DNA from: Lophium mytilinum
Lineage: Eukaryota; Ascomycota; Dothideomycetes; Mytilinidiales; Mytilinidiaceae
DNA: 64,000 nt
NCBI GenBank assembly: GCA_010093605.1
Contig: MU004194.1
Coordinates: forward strand, 1,152,684-1,216,683
Direction: 5' to 3'
Every line of letters begins with the position of its first letter. Position 1 is the stretch's first letter. The notes under the pieces are model-generated. The model searched no databases and had not been told where the DNA came from. It saw only the letters and a program-made list of their open reading frames with translations. Made by a program: the position numbers and the translations under genes. Of this stretch, positions 1 to 12,571 are shown in pieces.

Positions 1-1
1 A

Positions 2-3000
2 TTTGTTCTCAATGAGCTTCACAAAAAACAACCCAAGGCTCAAAACAAGCAGAACCTAATGCGTTCGCTCAAGTCGACAAAGTTCTTCCAGCAGACCACT
101 ATTGATTGGGTCGAAGCAGGTCTTCAAGTCTGTAGGCAGGGCTTCAACATGCTCAACTTGTTGATCCATCGCAAGAATCTTACATACCTCCATCTCGACT
201 ACAACTTCAACCTGAAGCCTATCAAAACACTTACGACAAAGGAGCGCAAGAAGTCTCGTTTTGGAAACGCGTTCCATCTAATGCGCGAAATTTTACGCCT
301 GACAAAGCTTATCGTGGATGCGCAAGTCCAATATCGCCTTGGCAACATAGACGCTTTCCAGCTTGCGGACGGTATCCTCTACGCCTTCAACCATGTTGGG
401 CAGCTGACTGGTATGTACCGTTACAAGTACAAGCTTATGCATCAGATTCGATCCTGTAAGGACTTGAAGCATCTGATCTACTACCGCTTCAACTCCGGTA
501 CCGTCGGAAAAGGACCGGGATGCGGTTTCTGGGCACCGGCTTGGCGAGTCTGGCTATTCTTCATGAGGGGAATCATTCCTCTACTCGAGCGCTGGCTTGG
601 TAACCTCTTGTCGCGTCAATTCGAAGGACGGCACAGCAAGGGTGTGGCGAAAACCGTGACGAAGCAGCGTGTGGAGTCGCATTTCGACCTAGAGCTCCGG
701 GCAGCCGTCATGACTGATCTCATGGACATGATGCCTGAAGGCATCAAGCAGAACAAGGTCAATACGGTTCTTCAGCATTTGTCAGAAGCGTGGAGGTGTT
801 GGAAGAGTAACATTCCATGGAAGGTTCCTGGACTTCCTGCTCCGATTGAGAACATCATTCTGCGTTATGTCAAGAGCAAAGCAGATTGGTGGATATCTGT
901 GGCGCACTACAATCGCGAGAGAATTCGAAGAGGTGCCACTGTCGATAAGACTGTCGCCAAGAAGAACTTGGGGCGGTTGACTCGTTTGTGGTTGAAGGCC
1001 GAGCAAGAGAGACAGCACAACTACATGAAGGATGGTCCTTACGTATCCTCGGAGGAGGCCGTCGCGATCTACACAACTACCGTTCATTGGCTTGAGTCCA
1101 GGAAGTTCCAACCTATTCCTTTCCCCAGTGTTTCCTATAAACACGACACCAAAATCCTGATCTTGGCGTTGGAGCGTCTCCGCGAAGCATATTCCGTCAA
1201 AGGCCGTCTAAATCAGAGTCAGCGAGAAGAGTTGGCCCTAATCGAACAGGCATATGATTCTCCTGGAACTACCCTGGCTCGAATCAAGCGATTCTTACTT
1301 ACTCAGCGTGCCTTCAAGGAGGTCGGCATCGATATGAACGATAACTACAGCACTATAAATCCTGTATATGACATCGAGCCGATCGAGAAGATTACCGATG
1401 CCTATCTCGATCAGTATCTCTGGTATCAAGCTGATCAGCGACATCTTTTCCCTGCCTGGATCAAGCCTTCCGACTCGGAAGTACCACCTCTGCTGACCTA
1501 CAAGTGGGCCCAAGGTATCAACAATCTCGACAAAGTCTGGGAGTACCAGGATGGCGAGTGCAACGTCATGATCGAGACGCAGCTTTCGAAAGTCTACGAG
1601 AAGATCGATCTGACACTATTAAATCGACTTCTGCGATTGATCATGGACCACAATTTGGCTGATTACATCACCTCGAAGAACAACGTCCAGCTCAACTACA
1701 AGGACATGAACCATACAAATAGCTATGGCATGATTCGAGGCTTGCAGTTCTCGGCCTTTGTATTCCAGTACTACGGCTTGGTCATCGATCTACTTCTGCT
1801 TGGTCTGCAGCGTGCAAGCGAGATTGCTGGTCCACCACAAAGCCCCAACGACTTCCTTCAGTTCCGTGATCGTCCGACTGAGACTAGGCACCCTATTCGA
1901 CTCTATACTAGGTATATTGATCGCATCTGGGTCTTCTTCAGGTTCTCCGCAGATGAGTCTCGGGATCTCATCCAGCGATTCCTGACCGAGCAGCCCGATC
2001 CCAACTTTGAGAATGTCATCGGATATCGGAACAAGAAGTGCTGGCCCCGAGACTCAAGAATGCGTCTGATGCGTCACGACGTCAACCTCGGTCGTGCTGT
2101 TTTCTGGGATATGAAGAATCGCCTCCCCCGGTCCGTCACCACAATTGATTGGGACGACACTTTTGCCAGTGTCTACAGCCGCGACAATCCAAATCTCTTA
2201 TTCTCGATGTGTGGATTTGAGGTCCGAATTCTTCCTAAGATTCGCAATCTCACCGAGGAGTTCCCGGTCAAAGACAGCGTGTGGTCGCTTGTAGACAATA
2301 CCTCCAAGGAACGAACCGCGCATGCCTTCTTGCAAGTCACTGAAGAAGACATTCAAAAGTTCAACAACCGCATTCGTCAAATCCTGATGTCCTCTGGCTC
2401 GACGACATTCACGAAGATAGCCAACAAGTGGAACACCAGCCTGATCGCGCTCTTTACCTATTATCGTGAAGCAGCTGTCTCAACGATCAATCTGCTTGAT
2501 ACTATTGTTAAGTGCGAAACCAAAATTCAGACTAGGGTGAAGATTGGGTTGAACTCTAAGATGCCTTCTCGTTTCCCTCCTGCTGTTTTCTACACGCCCA
2601 AGGAACTCGGTGGTCTCGGCATGATCTCTGGTTCACATATCCTCATTCCCACGAGCGACAAGCGTTGGTCCAAGCAAACCGACACTGGCGTCACGCATTA
2701 CCGTGCTGGTATGAGCCATGACGAAGAGACCCTCATCCCCAACATCTTCCGATACATCATTCCCTGGGAGTCTGAGTTCATTGACTCACAGCGTGTCTGG
2801 ATGGAGTACTCACAGAAGCGTCAAGAAGCTAACCAACAGAACCGCCGATTGACATTGGAAGATCTTGAGGACAGCTGGGATCGAGGTCTTCCTCGTATCA
2901 ACACTCTCTTCCAGAAGGATCGAAGCACGCTGAGCTTTGACAAGGGCTTCAGAGCTCGAACAGAGTTCAAGACGTATCAGCACATGAAGAGCAATCCCTT

Positions 3001-5706
3001 CTGGTGGACGAGTCAGCGACATGACGGCAAATTGTGGAATTTGAATGCCTACCGAACCGATGTCATTCAAGCGCTTGGAGGTGTGGAGACGATTCTTGAG
3101 CATACCTTGTTCAAGGCTACCGCGTTCCCATCCTGGGAGGGTCTCTTCTGGGAGAAGGTGAGTTCCCTTTTCCTCTCTGTCTGATGTGGCAATGTACTAA
3201 TTTTTCCCAGGCCTCCGGTTTCGAAGAATCGATGAAGTTCAAGAAACTCACCAACGCTCAGCGGTCTGGTCTTAACCAGATTCCCAATCGTCGCTTCACT
3301 CTTTGGTGGTCGCCTACGATCAATCGTGCTAACGTCTACGTTGGTTTCCAGGTGCAGCTTGATTTGACAGGCATCTTCCTTCACGGAAAGATTCCAACTC
3401 TCAAGATTTCCCTGATCCAGATTTTCCGCGCCCATTTATGGCAGAAGATCCACGAGTCTGTCGTTATGGACTTGTGTCAAGTCTTTGATCAAGAGTTGGA
3501 TGCACTGGGCATCGAAACCGTCCAGAAGGAAACCATTCATCCGAGAAAGTCGTACAAGATGAACAGCTCTTGCGCCGATATCCTGCTCTTTGCTAGCCAC
3601 AAATGGAGTGTCACCAACCCGTCGCTGCTATACGACACTAAAGATCAGATGAGCTCCACCACTACCAATAAGTTCTGGGTCGATATTCAGCTTCGATATG
3701 GTGACTACGATTCTCACGACATCGAACGATATGTGCGTGCCAAGTACCTCGATTACACCACTGACAGCATGAGTATCTATCCTTCCGCAACAGGTCTGAT
3801 GATTGGCATCGATCTCGCCTACAACCTCTACTCTGCATATGGGCAGTACTTCCCCGGTCTCAAGCAGCTCGTTCAGCAGGCTATGGCCAAGATCATGAAG
3901 GCCAACCCGGCTCTTTATGTGCTGAGGGAACGTATCCGGAAGGGTCTTCAGCTGTATGCTTCCGAGAACAACCAGGAGTTCCTAAATTCGCAGAATTACT
4001 CTGAGCTCTTCAGCAACCAGGTGCAGCTCTTTATCGATGACACCAACGTCTATCGTGTTACTATCCATAAAACGTTCGAAGGCAACTTGACCACAAAGCC
4101 CATCAACGGTGCAATCTTCATCTTCAACCCCAGGACTGGACAGCTCTTCCTCAAGATTATTCACACAAGCGTTTGGGCTGGTCAAAAGCGTCTTGGACAA
4201 TTGGCTAAATGGAAGACTGCCGAAGAAGTAGCAGCTCTCATTCGATCCCTGCCTGTTGAAGAACAGCCCAAGCAGCTCATCGTTACGCGTAAGGGTTTGC
4301 TGGATCCTCTGGAAGTTCATTTGCTCGACTTCCCCAACATTTCCATTCGCGCCTCCGAATTGCAGCTTCCTTTCCAGGCCGCAATGAAGGTTGAAAAGTT
4401 GGGTGATATGATCCTTCGAGCAACTGAGCCTCAGATGGTGCTTTTCAATCTGTACGACGAGTGGCTCAAAACGATCTCGTCTTACACCGCCTTCTCGCGT
4501 CTGATCCTGATTCTGCGCGCCCTTCACGTTAACCAAGACAAAACGAAACTGCTGCTCCGTCCGGACAAGACTGTCATCACACAGGAGCATCACATTTGGC
4601 CCACACTGTCGGACGAGGACTGGATCAAGGTTGAAGTGCAGCTTCGCGATTTGATCTTGAACGATTATGGCAAAAAGAACAACGTCAATGTCTCGTCGCT
4701 CACGAGCAGCGAAGTCCGAGACATCATTCTCGGAATGGAAATTTCTGCTCCTTCCATGCAACGTCAACAAGCTGCGGAAATCGAAAAGCAGCAGGAAGAG
4801 CAAGCACAGCTCACAGCTGTGACCACCAAGACACAGAACGTGCTTGGCGAGGACATCATTGTCACAACAACTTCGGCGTACGAAACAGCCACCTTCGCCT
4901 CAAGGACAGAGTGGCGGACACGTGCAATTGCAACGTCCAATCTACGAACGCGCGCGAACAATATCTACATTAACTCAGAAGATGTAAAGGAAGAGAGCCA
5001 CTTCACCTATGTCATGCCGAAGAACATCCTCAAGCGGTTCATCACCATTTCAGATCTGCGCGTCCAAGTCGCAGGTTACTTGTATGGTTCCTCGCCACCC
5101 GACAACGATCAGGTGAAGGAGATACGCACTATCGTCATGGTCCCCCAGAGCGGTAACACTCGCGACGTTGGGCTACCACGAGAACTACCCCGACACGAGT
5201 ATCTTGACAAATTGGAACCGCTTGGTATCATCCATACGGTCAGCGGTAACGAGCCGCCGTACATGCAAGCCACCGATGTCACTCAGCACGCGAAGATGAT
5301 GGCGGCGCACCCATCCTGGGACAAGAAGACAGTGTCGATGACAGTTTCCTTCACGCCGGGCTCTGTGTCTCTTGCAGCATGGGCTTTGACGCCACAGGGC
5401 TACAAATGGGGAGCGGACAACAAGGACATAATGTCGGACAGCCCAGCCGGGTTCTCAACAGCCTTTGGCGACAAGTGCCAGCTCCTGTTGAGTGACAAGA
5501 TCCGGGGTTACTTCCTGGTGCCGGAGGCGAACATCTGGAACTACTCATTCATTGGTGCCAGCTTTGGCAACGTGGAGAAGAAGCCAGTTTGGGTGAAGTT
5601 GGATACGCCAGCGAGGTTCTATGACGCGATTCATCGGCCGCAGCATTTCCACAACTTCGCGGAGTTGGAGGATTTGTGGGTTGATAGGGAGAATCAGTTT
5701 GAGTGA
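2..5706 (+). CDS. PRP8: Pre-mRNA-splicing factor Prp8, 5'-truncated
   Basis: Prp8 is the U5 snRNP scaffold of the spliceosome active site. The reading frame is open from base 2, with family-typical sequence before the first in-frame ATG (59), so the gene starts outside the window; roughly 450 N-terminal residues are missing against a usual length near 2350. Two exons are visible, 2-3157 and 3211-5706. They are separated by a 53-bp phase-0 intron (GTGAGT donor, TACTAA-type branch, CCCAG acceptor) that falls between WEK and ASGFEE. About 1880 residues can be read, covering the reverse-transcriptase-like and endonuclease-like regions, the RNase H-like domain and the C-terminal Jab1/MPN-like domain (about the last 240 residues). 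No intein interrupts the visible part. It stands alone as a housekeeping gene and identification is near certain. Confidence 0.98.
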
Positions 5707-5724
5707 GCCGGAGGACTGAGAGTG

Positions 5725-5786
5725 GATACGAGAGGTATCTATCTACGGATTGCTAGATACGAGAGGTACCTGTCTGCGGACTGCAT
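5725..5786 (+). repeat. Tandem 31-bp duplication in PRP8 3' region
   Basis: Two adjacent 31-bp units, 5725-5755 and 5756-5786, both begin GATACGAGAGGTA and differ at only a few positions. They lie just after the PRP8 stop codon, so probably in its 3' UTR. No function is evident; a local slippage duplication is the simplest reading. Confidence 0.6.
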
Positions 5787-7404
5787 TTGCGCGCAACTGG
5801 GAGGCGCGGGCGTTTCGGGCCATTTTTTCTCTTCGATGCCCTGGAGATTGTATTACTGCCATGGCCCGACGGGATAGGGGTTTGAAGGAGGGATGGAATC
5901 AGGGTGTACAAAAGTAGTAGTTGTATAATTGCAGGGAGTCCTTTTGCCTACGACCTATCCCGTGATTGATGCTACAGATGCGGCTGGTGCAGTGGATCTT
6001 CCCTCGGAGCGGTGCGGTAATTTACTCACAACGGCGCGTCTTCATTGATGCGATTGCATCCACGCGGCGCAACTGCTAACCCCTAGGATTATACGCGGCT
6101 GGCCATAGTTCAGCAGGGACTGACGAAGTAAGTTCGGCTAATACAGCACGTGACGACAGCTCTGCCTGATATACCCCGGTCACATTCCCAAGAAGCATCC
6201 AAAACTCGGCACGATGTACGTTAGTGCTGTCTCAAGCCATCTGTAAGTACTGTGTATCATAGGAGCTCCGTGGAGACCAGGGGTTTGGAGTGTGGTTGGT
6301 GCACGGTCCGCATCCAATGTGCCACAAAGTCTGACGCGCTCCGAGACCCATGCAGATTGCAGCCACTTCACAGGAATGTGTAACGTCGCAGCTGCCTGTG
6401 AAATGCACGCAAGTTAACATGGCACGCCTCAATGACGACTGAAAGGGAACTGAGCAGACGTAGGAATTTGCCATGAGGAGGCGCGCCATGGAGGAGGGGG
6501 AGTTGGAGTGTCGCGTGCCCCTTTATATGTTTGACAATTTGTTATTGGAGATACAGCCGAGCGGGAGCCGAAAGAGTGTCGAGAGGTGGCTGGCGGCGTG
6601 TCCGCGTGGCCTGTCCAGACGAGGGCGAAGGAGAAATCCCGGCGCTAGGAAAGCTTGGAGAAGCTTGTGTCGGGTCAAGCTTTGCTCCCGGCTTGGAAGT
6701 GATCGCTGCTCCGACACAGATCAGATGAAAGCGCAAGACTCTTGCTGTACTCTGGAGCGCTCTCTGCCCTTCGGATCCACGGTCTGCACTGCGGGTTTTG
6801 TTGTCGCCGCCAGAAAGAAGGCGTCTGGCTTGCAGCGGCCCCATGGTCCCGAATCGCACGCCGGCACAGATAAGCGGGTGGGACTCACTCTCGCCTTGCG
6901 CTCAGCTCTACCACGGTCTGAAATAGTGGTTATAGCCAGCGCGAACAGTCCAATTCTATCTTTGCAGTGTTACCCCTGGGCCGCGTCACTAGCTGGCCCA
7001 CGACTCCAGCGCAATTCAAATATGGCGGCAGTCTCGACGGAATGGACGCGTAACTAGCCCTACCGGGGCACGCAAGGCTCGTCGACGATTGGGTCAGTGC
7101 ACTCGCCATCCTAGCCCACTGGAGGCCTCCGTCGGTCTTGCGTTTCCCACCCGGGCAGCGGCCTGCGCCATAGATATCTCCTGGCCGCTGCATATCTCCA
7201 CAGGAGACCCAATGTCGCCCGCGCTGCTCTCTGCCCTCTCCGACGACGTGTGAAGGAGCTGAACAAAACACCGCCCTCACGCAACCGCCCACCCGATCCC
7301 ATTGCTCGACTTTTGCCGCCCGCTCCCGCACTGGACGGTCTCAGCCTTCTGTCCCAGTGCACACCTGCTGCTCCTCGGATCATGCTTCTAGCAAGCTACC
7401 ACAC
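5787..7404. other. Intergenic, PRP8 to LicD-like gene
   Basis: About 1.6 kb without a supported gene. Several open frames on both strands (for example 6473-7057) lack family resemblance, splice logic or a start context and look like chance frames in GC-balanced DNA. The last few hundred bases are pyrimidine-rich, as is usual upstream of fungal genes, and probably hold the promoter and 5' UTR of the next gene. Confidence 0.5.
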
Positions 7405-8468
7405 ATGCTGATCACCATGATAATTCGGACATCGCTGCTGCTGTCGCTGCTCGTCGCCCTCGCTGCACTGGTGCATGCCGTCCCAACCCTCCGGAGACGA
7501 GACGCCGATATTGAGAGCCTCTATGGCATCACCGCTCTGAGGCAAGACCACAGCGGCAAGCGTGGTGACAACAAGCAGAAATACTTTCACGAATCCACCG
7601 TGAGTTCCTCGTTATACTTATACGTAGCGCTGCCTGACTGACCTGAGCTGACCGCCGCAGTTCCACCCCCACTATGATGGCCGCTTCGCCGAGAAGGTCC
7701 TGTCCTACGACGACCGCCGCGCCAACCTAGTCGTGTTGATGAAGACCTACCTGTCCGCGATGCACGAAATCGGGACCGAGACGTGGATAATGCATGGCTC
7801 TCTGCTGGGCTGGTGGTGGAACCGCAAGATCATGCCGTGGGACTCGGACGTCGACGTGCAGGTCTCAGAGGCCGGCATGGACTTCTTGGCCGCCTACCAC
7901 AACATGACCATTCACCACTACCAGCTCCCTGGCGAGGCCAAAGGGCGAGACTACATGCTCGAAATCAATCCCCACTATGTCAACGGCTCGACGGCCGACA
8001 GGTTGAACGTGATTGATGCGCGGTGGATTGACACGCATACCGGCTTGTTCATCGATATCACGGCGCTGAGGCGGGATAAGGAAGCCGAGGCTGAGGGCAA
8101 GATGGGCGTCATGATGTGCAAAGACAGGCATCGTTATGAGGAAGCGCAGATTTTCCCGCTCAGGGATAGCTTTTTCGAGGGCATACCGGTCAAGATTCCG
8201 TATGCGTATGCGGAGTTGCTGGAGGAGGAGTATGGGAAGAAAGCATTGACGAGGATAAATTATCAGAAGCATCACTTCGATGAGGAGAAGATGGAGTGGA
8301 TACCGCTGAAGTAAGCTCTGCCCACTTTTGACATTTGATCGTGGAGATACTGACCAACCTTGCAGAGGCGCCAAAGACGAATCAAAGAAAAAGCCACGGC
8401 CTCTGAACCCAAAGCTTAGAATCAGACCCGGAGGTGGGGGCAGTGGGAGCTCGGTTGGGACTCTGTGA
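7405..8468 (+). CDS. LicD/FKTN-family nucleotidyltransferase-like protein
   Basis: The product of 315 residues comes from exons 7405-7599, 7661-8310 and 8366-8468; both introns have GT donors, AG acceptors and CTGAC-like branches. The N-terminus has a hydrophobic core (LLLSLLVALAALVHA) typical of a signal peptide or signal anchor, so the enzyme should act in the secretory pathway. The central domain has the LicD signature: HGSLLGWWWN followed by PWDSDVDVQ, an acidic DxD-type metal or nucleotide site. The family transfers phosphodiester-linked groups to glycans; fungal members are linked to mannosylphosphate addition. The C-terminus is lysine-rich then glycine-rich. ATG 7405 is used; ATG 7417, four codons in, is equally possible. 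The exact substrate cannot be told from sequence. Confidence 0.88.
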
Positions 8469-9310
8469 GAGTCACAGTCTCTACAGTACGCGAGTCTTCC
8501 GAAAGACGAGCGCATCATACGAGGAGAGGATACTCCATCACCCGATTCACCTCATCCCTTCCGAAACGAAGTCACATCGCCACTTCGATCGTCGCCTAAC
8601 CACTTTTCGCCATCTCCGAATCTACTCATTCCTAATACCTATTACCTCAAGGCGTTGACGTCGGCGCGCGTCTCATTACCCTAGTAGATCAGCCGATCGA
8701 CCCAATTCGCCGTCATTCTTATACCCCTACGACGTGACACACCTACATAAACATGGACTTTCGACAAAGCGAGGCGCTTACCGGAGTTTTTAGACTTTTC
8801 CCTCTTCATTATGCTTACAGGAATTGGGATGATGCTGTTGATGGAGTCTTAAAATCATGTTGGATAGGGGGTTTCCGAGCATGTTCATATTCTCTCTTCG
8901 GTATTGTGGCATGTTTGAGTAATGGTTTGACAGGGACATGGGGCTGTCAGAAGCTCAGTAAGAATGAGGCAGTTCTGGAATAGAGAGATAGCACTACCGC
9001 GCGGCCCTGTGAAAACTGCAAGCATTCAAGTCGCCTTCTCTGTCAATGCCAGTGAATGATGGTATCCCAGCAATCGGCCACTGCTTAGGGGGCTTGCCAG
9101 ACTTTTGGAAATGTGTCAAAACAGAATAGCTAGCAGAGAGTTGGGTACACAAAAACGCAATTAACCCTTTCACTCCGATATAAATTAAATGTGGGTTGGC
9201 TCGGCCAGCCAATGAGCGACACTGCTGCCTACACCCCGCTCAAACCCTACGCCTTCGACGACACGCCGATCCATGGGCTCTATCAAACCAAATCTCAGAT
9301 ATTCACAAAG
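8469..9310. other. Intergenic, LicD-like gene to F-box gene
   Basis: About 840 bp with no supported gene. An open frame at 8753-8983 has no recognisable features. The right end carries a TATA element and the putative 5' leader of the F-box gene. Confidence 0.45.
9179..9186 (+). promoter_or_regulatory. TATA-like element of F-box gene
   Basis: TATAAATT lies 33 bp before the upstream in-frame ATG (9212) and 132 bp before the ATG chosen as start (9311). If it sets the transcription start near 9210, the downstream ATG is the better start. Confidence 0.4.
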
Positions 9311-10848
9311 ATGGAGCAGTGCCGTCTTTTGTCTCTTGCAGACGAGCTTCTTCTCTCCATTGTTGAAACTCTCGCCGATGACAAGCAGTCGCTTGCCAGG
9401 CTCGCCTCGACATGTACCCATTTCAAGGGAATCTCAGAGCCCTTCCTATACCGCGACATCAAGCTACGGAGCACAGTCGAGGCAGATCACATCGCTACCA
9501 GCATCAAGGCCAATGAGGCGAGGGCGCTTGCGGTCCATTTTATAGACAGTTGTTCGTCAGCCTCGAATCGAACGACAAACTTCAACTTCTTGATGAGAGA
9601 CTTCAAGAATTTGCGCAGTTGGACAATTGAGTCGCCCTACACTAATTATTCCGCATGGGTGGAAGAGCAGGGGTCACAGTGGGTTGAGAACGATTTGGAG
9701 CAGATTATTGAAGTCTTTCAGCTTGCGGGACTGGCTTCAACTTTGATCGAGCAGCCGAAACCGCTCGTGCTGCTGCAGTCATGTGAGTATTCGTGCTCTA
9801 TTGTTATAGAACTGTCCTCCTATTCCGTTCCTATCATCTGCAAGTGAAGGTCTCAGGATTGTGCTGACAGTTAGCAGTCACTTTGCACCCCCACGGGCAC
9901 AGTTCGCGCTGTTACCGTCTCGACCGTTTAGGTGCTATATTCCTTCACCCGTCACTTCGCACCATTCACCTCTCCTGTGTAAATATCGACAAAGACATTG
10001 AATACCTCCAACAACACCAGCACACGACTCCACTCACTACTCTTATCTTCGATGAATGCGAAATTTCGGCCCCTGGGCTGGCGTCAGTTCTCTGCGCTCC
10101 AAAAGGTCTCACTGACCTTACCCTGGGCGAAAACCTGCACCACAGCGACTTCCCTAGTATTTGGGCTCGAAGACACCGACGCGATAGTCACGATGGTCTT
10201 GTTGAAGCTCTGTTGCAGCAAGCTCACTCGCTCCAATTTTTCAAGCACCTTCGTGAGACATCAGCCCCCGTAAGGGGTTTCAACCTGCTTCCAAAGCTAC
10301 GCAAATTGGAGCTATCTAGTGTTGATATCCGTCAACTTTTCAAATACGAACATTTCCTTCCTTCTGACCTTGAATCGCTGGTCCTAATCGAGTCGAATGA
10401 AACTTGGTTTGGCAAGCTCGACCAAGTACGAACTTTGCTGGCAGCGCACTGGTTGAGGAACCTAAAGTCACTATCCTTCATTGTCACTCTTCACCATCTT
10501 GCGGAAACACTCTCCGACAAGCTTTGGGGAGCCACATTGGCACAACAAGTCCACAAACTCGCCTACGAGCTGCGTAATCGCGGCATCTGCTTTCAAATCT
10601 TCGTTCGCAACGACTGCAGCAGAACAATACCTCCATATCTGGACGGCGAACGGATTCCGCAGCCTGTTGTCGTCTATGATTCGCAAGACTACTCGTTCGA
10701 GGCGAGACTGGGTGAGGAAATCCCGTTGGAGGAGAGGCGGGACAAGGACGAGCTTACAGAAGAGGAGGTGATTGCGTTGAAAAAACAGACTGATTGGCAA
10801 GTGCCATACTGTGTAGTCTGCTGGGGAGACTCCTTGGAATGGGAATGA
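9311..10848 (+). CDS. F-box-like protein
   Basis: Two exons, 9311-9782 and 9878-10848, encode 480 residues; the 95-bp intron is phase 1 (GTGAGT donor, CTGAC branch, AGCAG acceptor). The first 50 residues fit the fungal F-box pattern, LLSLADELLLSIVETL followed by LARLASTCTHFKGISEPFLYRDI. F-box proteins bring substrates to SCF ubiquitin ligases through Skp1. The rest has loosely leucine-spaced segments without clear repeats. I chose ATG 9311 because it places the F-box at the N-terminus and lies at a plausible distance from the TATA element; ATG 9212 would add 33 residues. The substrate is unknown. Confidence 0.75.
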
Positions 10849-12571
10849 TGTAGATATGCACGCTGAATCCTCAACAGTGTTATTAGTGAATTGGGATTTT
10901 GGCGTAATATGGGGGAGGAGTTTGTTTTCTCCGAGCATGAGTAGACAGAGTGCGAGGACTAACTTAGCTAACGTCAATTACTTAAGAACGCGACTGTGTC
11001 ATGTACTTATTGTACACGAAATCTAATCCCTTCGCGACGATAATCCTCACTACAAAGTCCAGCCGAAGTCCTTCACCATCGAAGGCTTACTATCACCATT
11101 ACGTCTTCCTAGCTCTTACCATCACTACTCGATCTCAATCCCACACTTCCACCCTCCCCTTCCCCTTCCCCTTCCCCTTCCCCCTCCATGTCTCGAATGG
11201 TGGAAGAAGTTTTGATCCCCAACCCTGAGCCCATTCTAGGTTCCTGAAGAAAGATAGAGAGGGGACCGAAGGGATTTATATACCCCACAGAGAGAGAAGT
11301 GGAGATTGGGCACGTGTCTCAAAGAGGGGTGACACGCATTGAATCGTAATCAACATCCCCATATCCCCCTCGTATACCACGTGATCAGTAGCAGCAAAGG
11401 CCCAAGCGCAACGTAACGTCGTTGATCTCCTCACTCCCTCAATGTCAGCTTCGCTCTCAAAATTTCCCATCATCACTTTCAGCACAAAGTGGCTTAGCTG
11501 AAATGTTGTTAAATGCTGCTTAACAGAACCCCTCACTTCCAGCCGCATGGGCCTAAATCGGCCCGCCTCATGCAGGCTCTCAGCCGTGGATGCGAGTTCA
11601 GACACATTTCTGCAGGCCAAGGCCACCGTACCTAGGCAATCATGGTACTACAGCACATTTCCAGCTTCAAAGACTGTGTCCCAAGCCGCAAAACTGATAA
11701 TCCTTCTCTCTTAAATTATCGCAGTCAGGGAACATAAGAAGCATGCCGTAGTCCCACTTCAGTCGACAATCTCATATCTTTTTTGCATTAGCAGCTAAAG
11801 ATTGACGTACTGCATTAGCTACCCAATACACTATTGGAAAGGTCTCGAATTGTAGACACTCGAAGCCGCATCTTCACCGACAATCACGTATATCGCATAG
11901 GGTCTAGCTTCTCAGTTTCTCTTTCAAGCCAGTTCAAATGCAGCTTACGCATTTCGTCACGTTTCCATATGTCGCATATCGCTCCAATTACACAACGGGG
12001 ACTGTTCAGCTAAGCCCCTCTTCGGCTTACACCTTCAGATGTGAAGTACTCGGGACCAAGCTCCAAGACATTTTATACGCTCGTAACCTGGACGCTGAGA
12101 CGACTCTTCGAAGCTCGAAGCGAATCATATTTTCCTCCCTGCCATAAGCATGCCTCTACCAACATCATTGGCAGCCACTTTCTCACTTGATGCGATATCC
12201 GAGCATAGCTGGGCTGGTCTAGACACGTTCTTTCCCCGCTTCTTTGACTGCATTGCTGCGCGCTTAGATGGTGAAAGCTGAATATCTGCTGAAAGCCACC
12301 TCAAACCCACCTCAAGGTGTTTCAGCAGTGCCATATCCGGACCTTCTAACAGATCATGGCTTTTTCTGGGGTTCAACATTTGCCAGTTCTCCAGCTGAAG
12401 CCCACGGGGTTTGTTGTAAAATCAAAAGGCTTTGCGACCTGGCCAACTTAAATAGACCACGAGGGCGAGCTTTGAGCTTCTAAAATCCCAAATAGCTTTT
12501 CAACCCCTCAGCAATACCCTGATATACATTTAGGGAATATCTCAAAGTGGACATCAATCAAAATCGCAGCC
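10849..12571. other. Intergenic, F-box gene to tyrosinase
   Basis: About 1.7 kb with no supported gene. It contains a pyrimidine tract of repeated CCCCTT units (about 11151-11188). Other open frames show no family features and are treated as chance. The right part is presumably the tyrosinase promoter. Confidence 0.45.
11151..11188 (+). repeat. CCCCTT simple repeat
   Basis: Roughly five hexamer units of CCCCTT/CCCTTC in a purely pyrimidine run. It is not the fungal telomere repeat (TTAGGG). Likely a slippage microsatellite. Confidence 0.7.

Noticed and set aside
3100-3300. Possible Prp8 intein, common in fungi
   Set aside because: The conserved Prp8 sequence is continuous throughout the visible region apart from a 53-bp spliceosomal intron; no intein-sized insertion is present. 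An intein in the missing N-terminal part cannot be excluded.
3982-4803. 273-codon minus-strand frame inside PRP8
   Set aside because: Antisense shadow of a highly conserved exon; no independent coding signs.
6473-7057. 194-codon plus-strand frame upstream of the LicD-like gene
   Set aside because: No domain, no plausible splice extension and overlapped by opposite-strand frames.
7865-8518. 217-codon minus-strand frame over the LicD-like gene
   Set aside because: Shadow of a better-supported spliced gene on the plus strand.
11151-11188. Interstitial telomere repeat
   Set aside because: Unit is CCCCTT, not the TTAGGG/CCCTAA of filamentous fungi.
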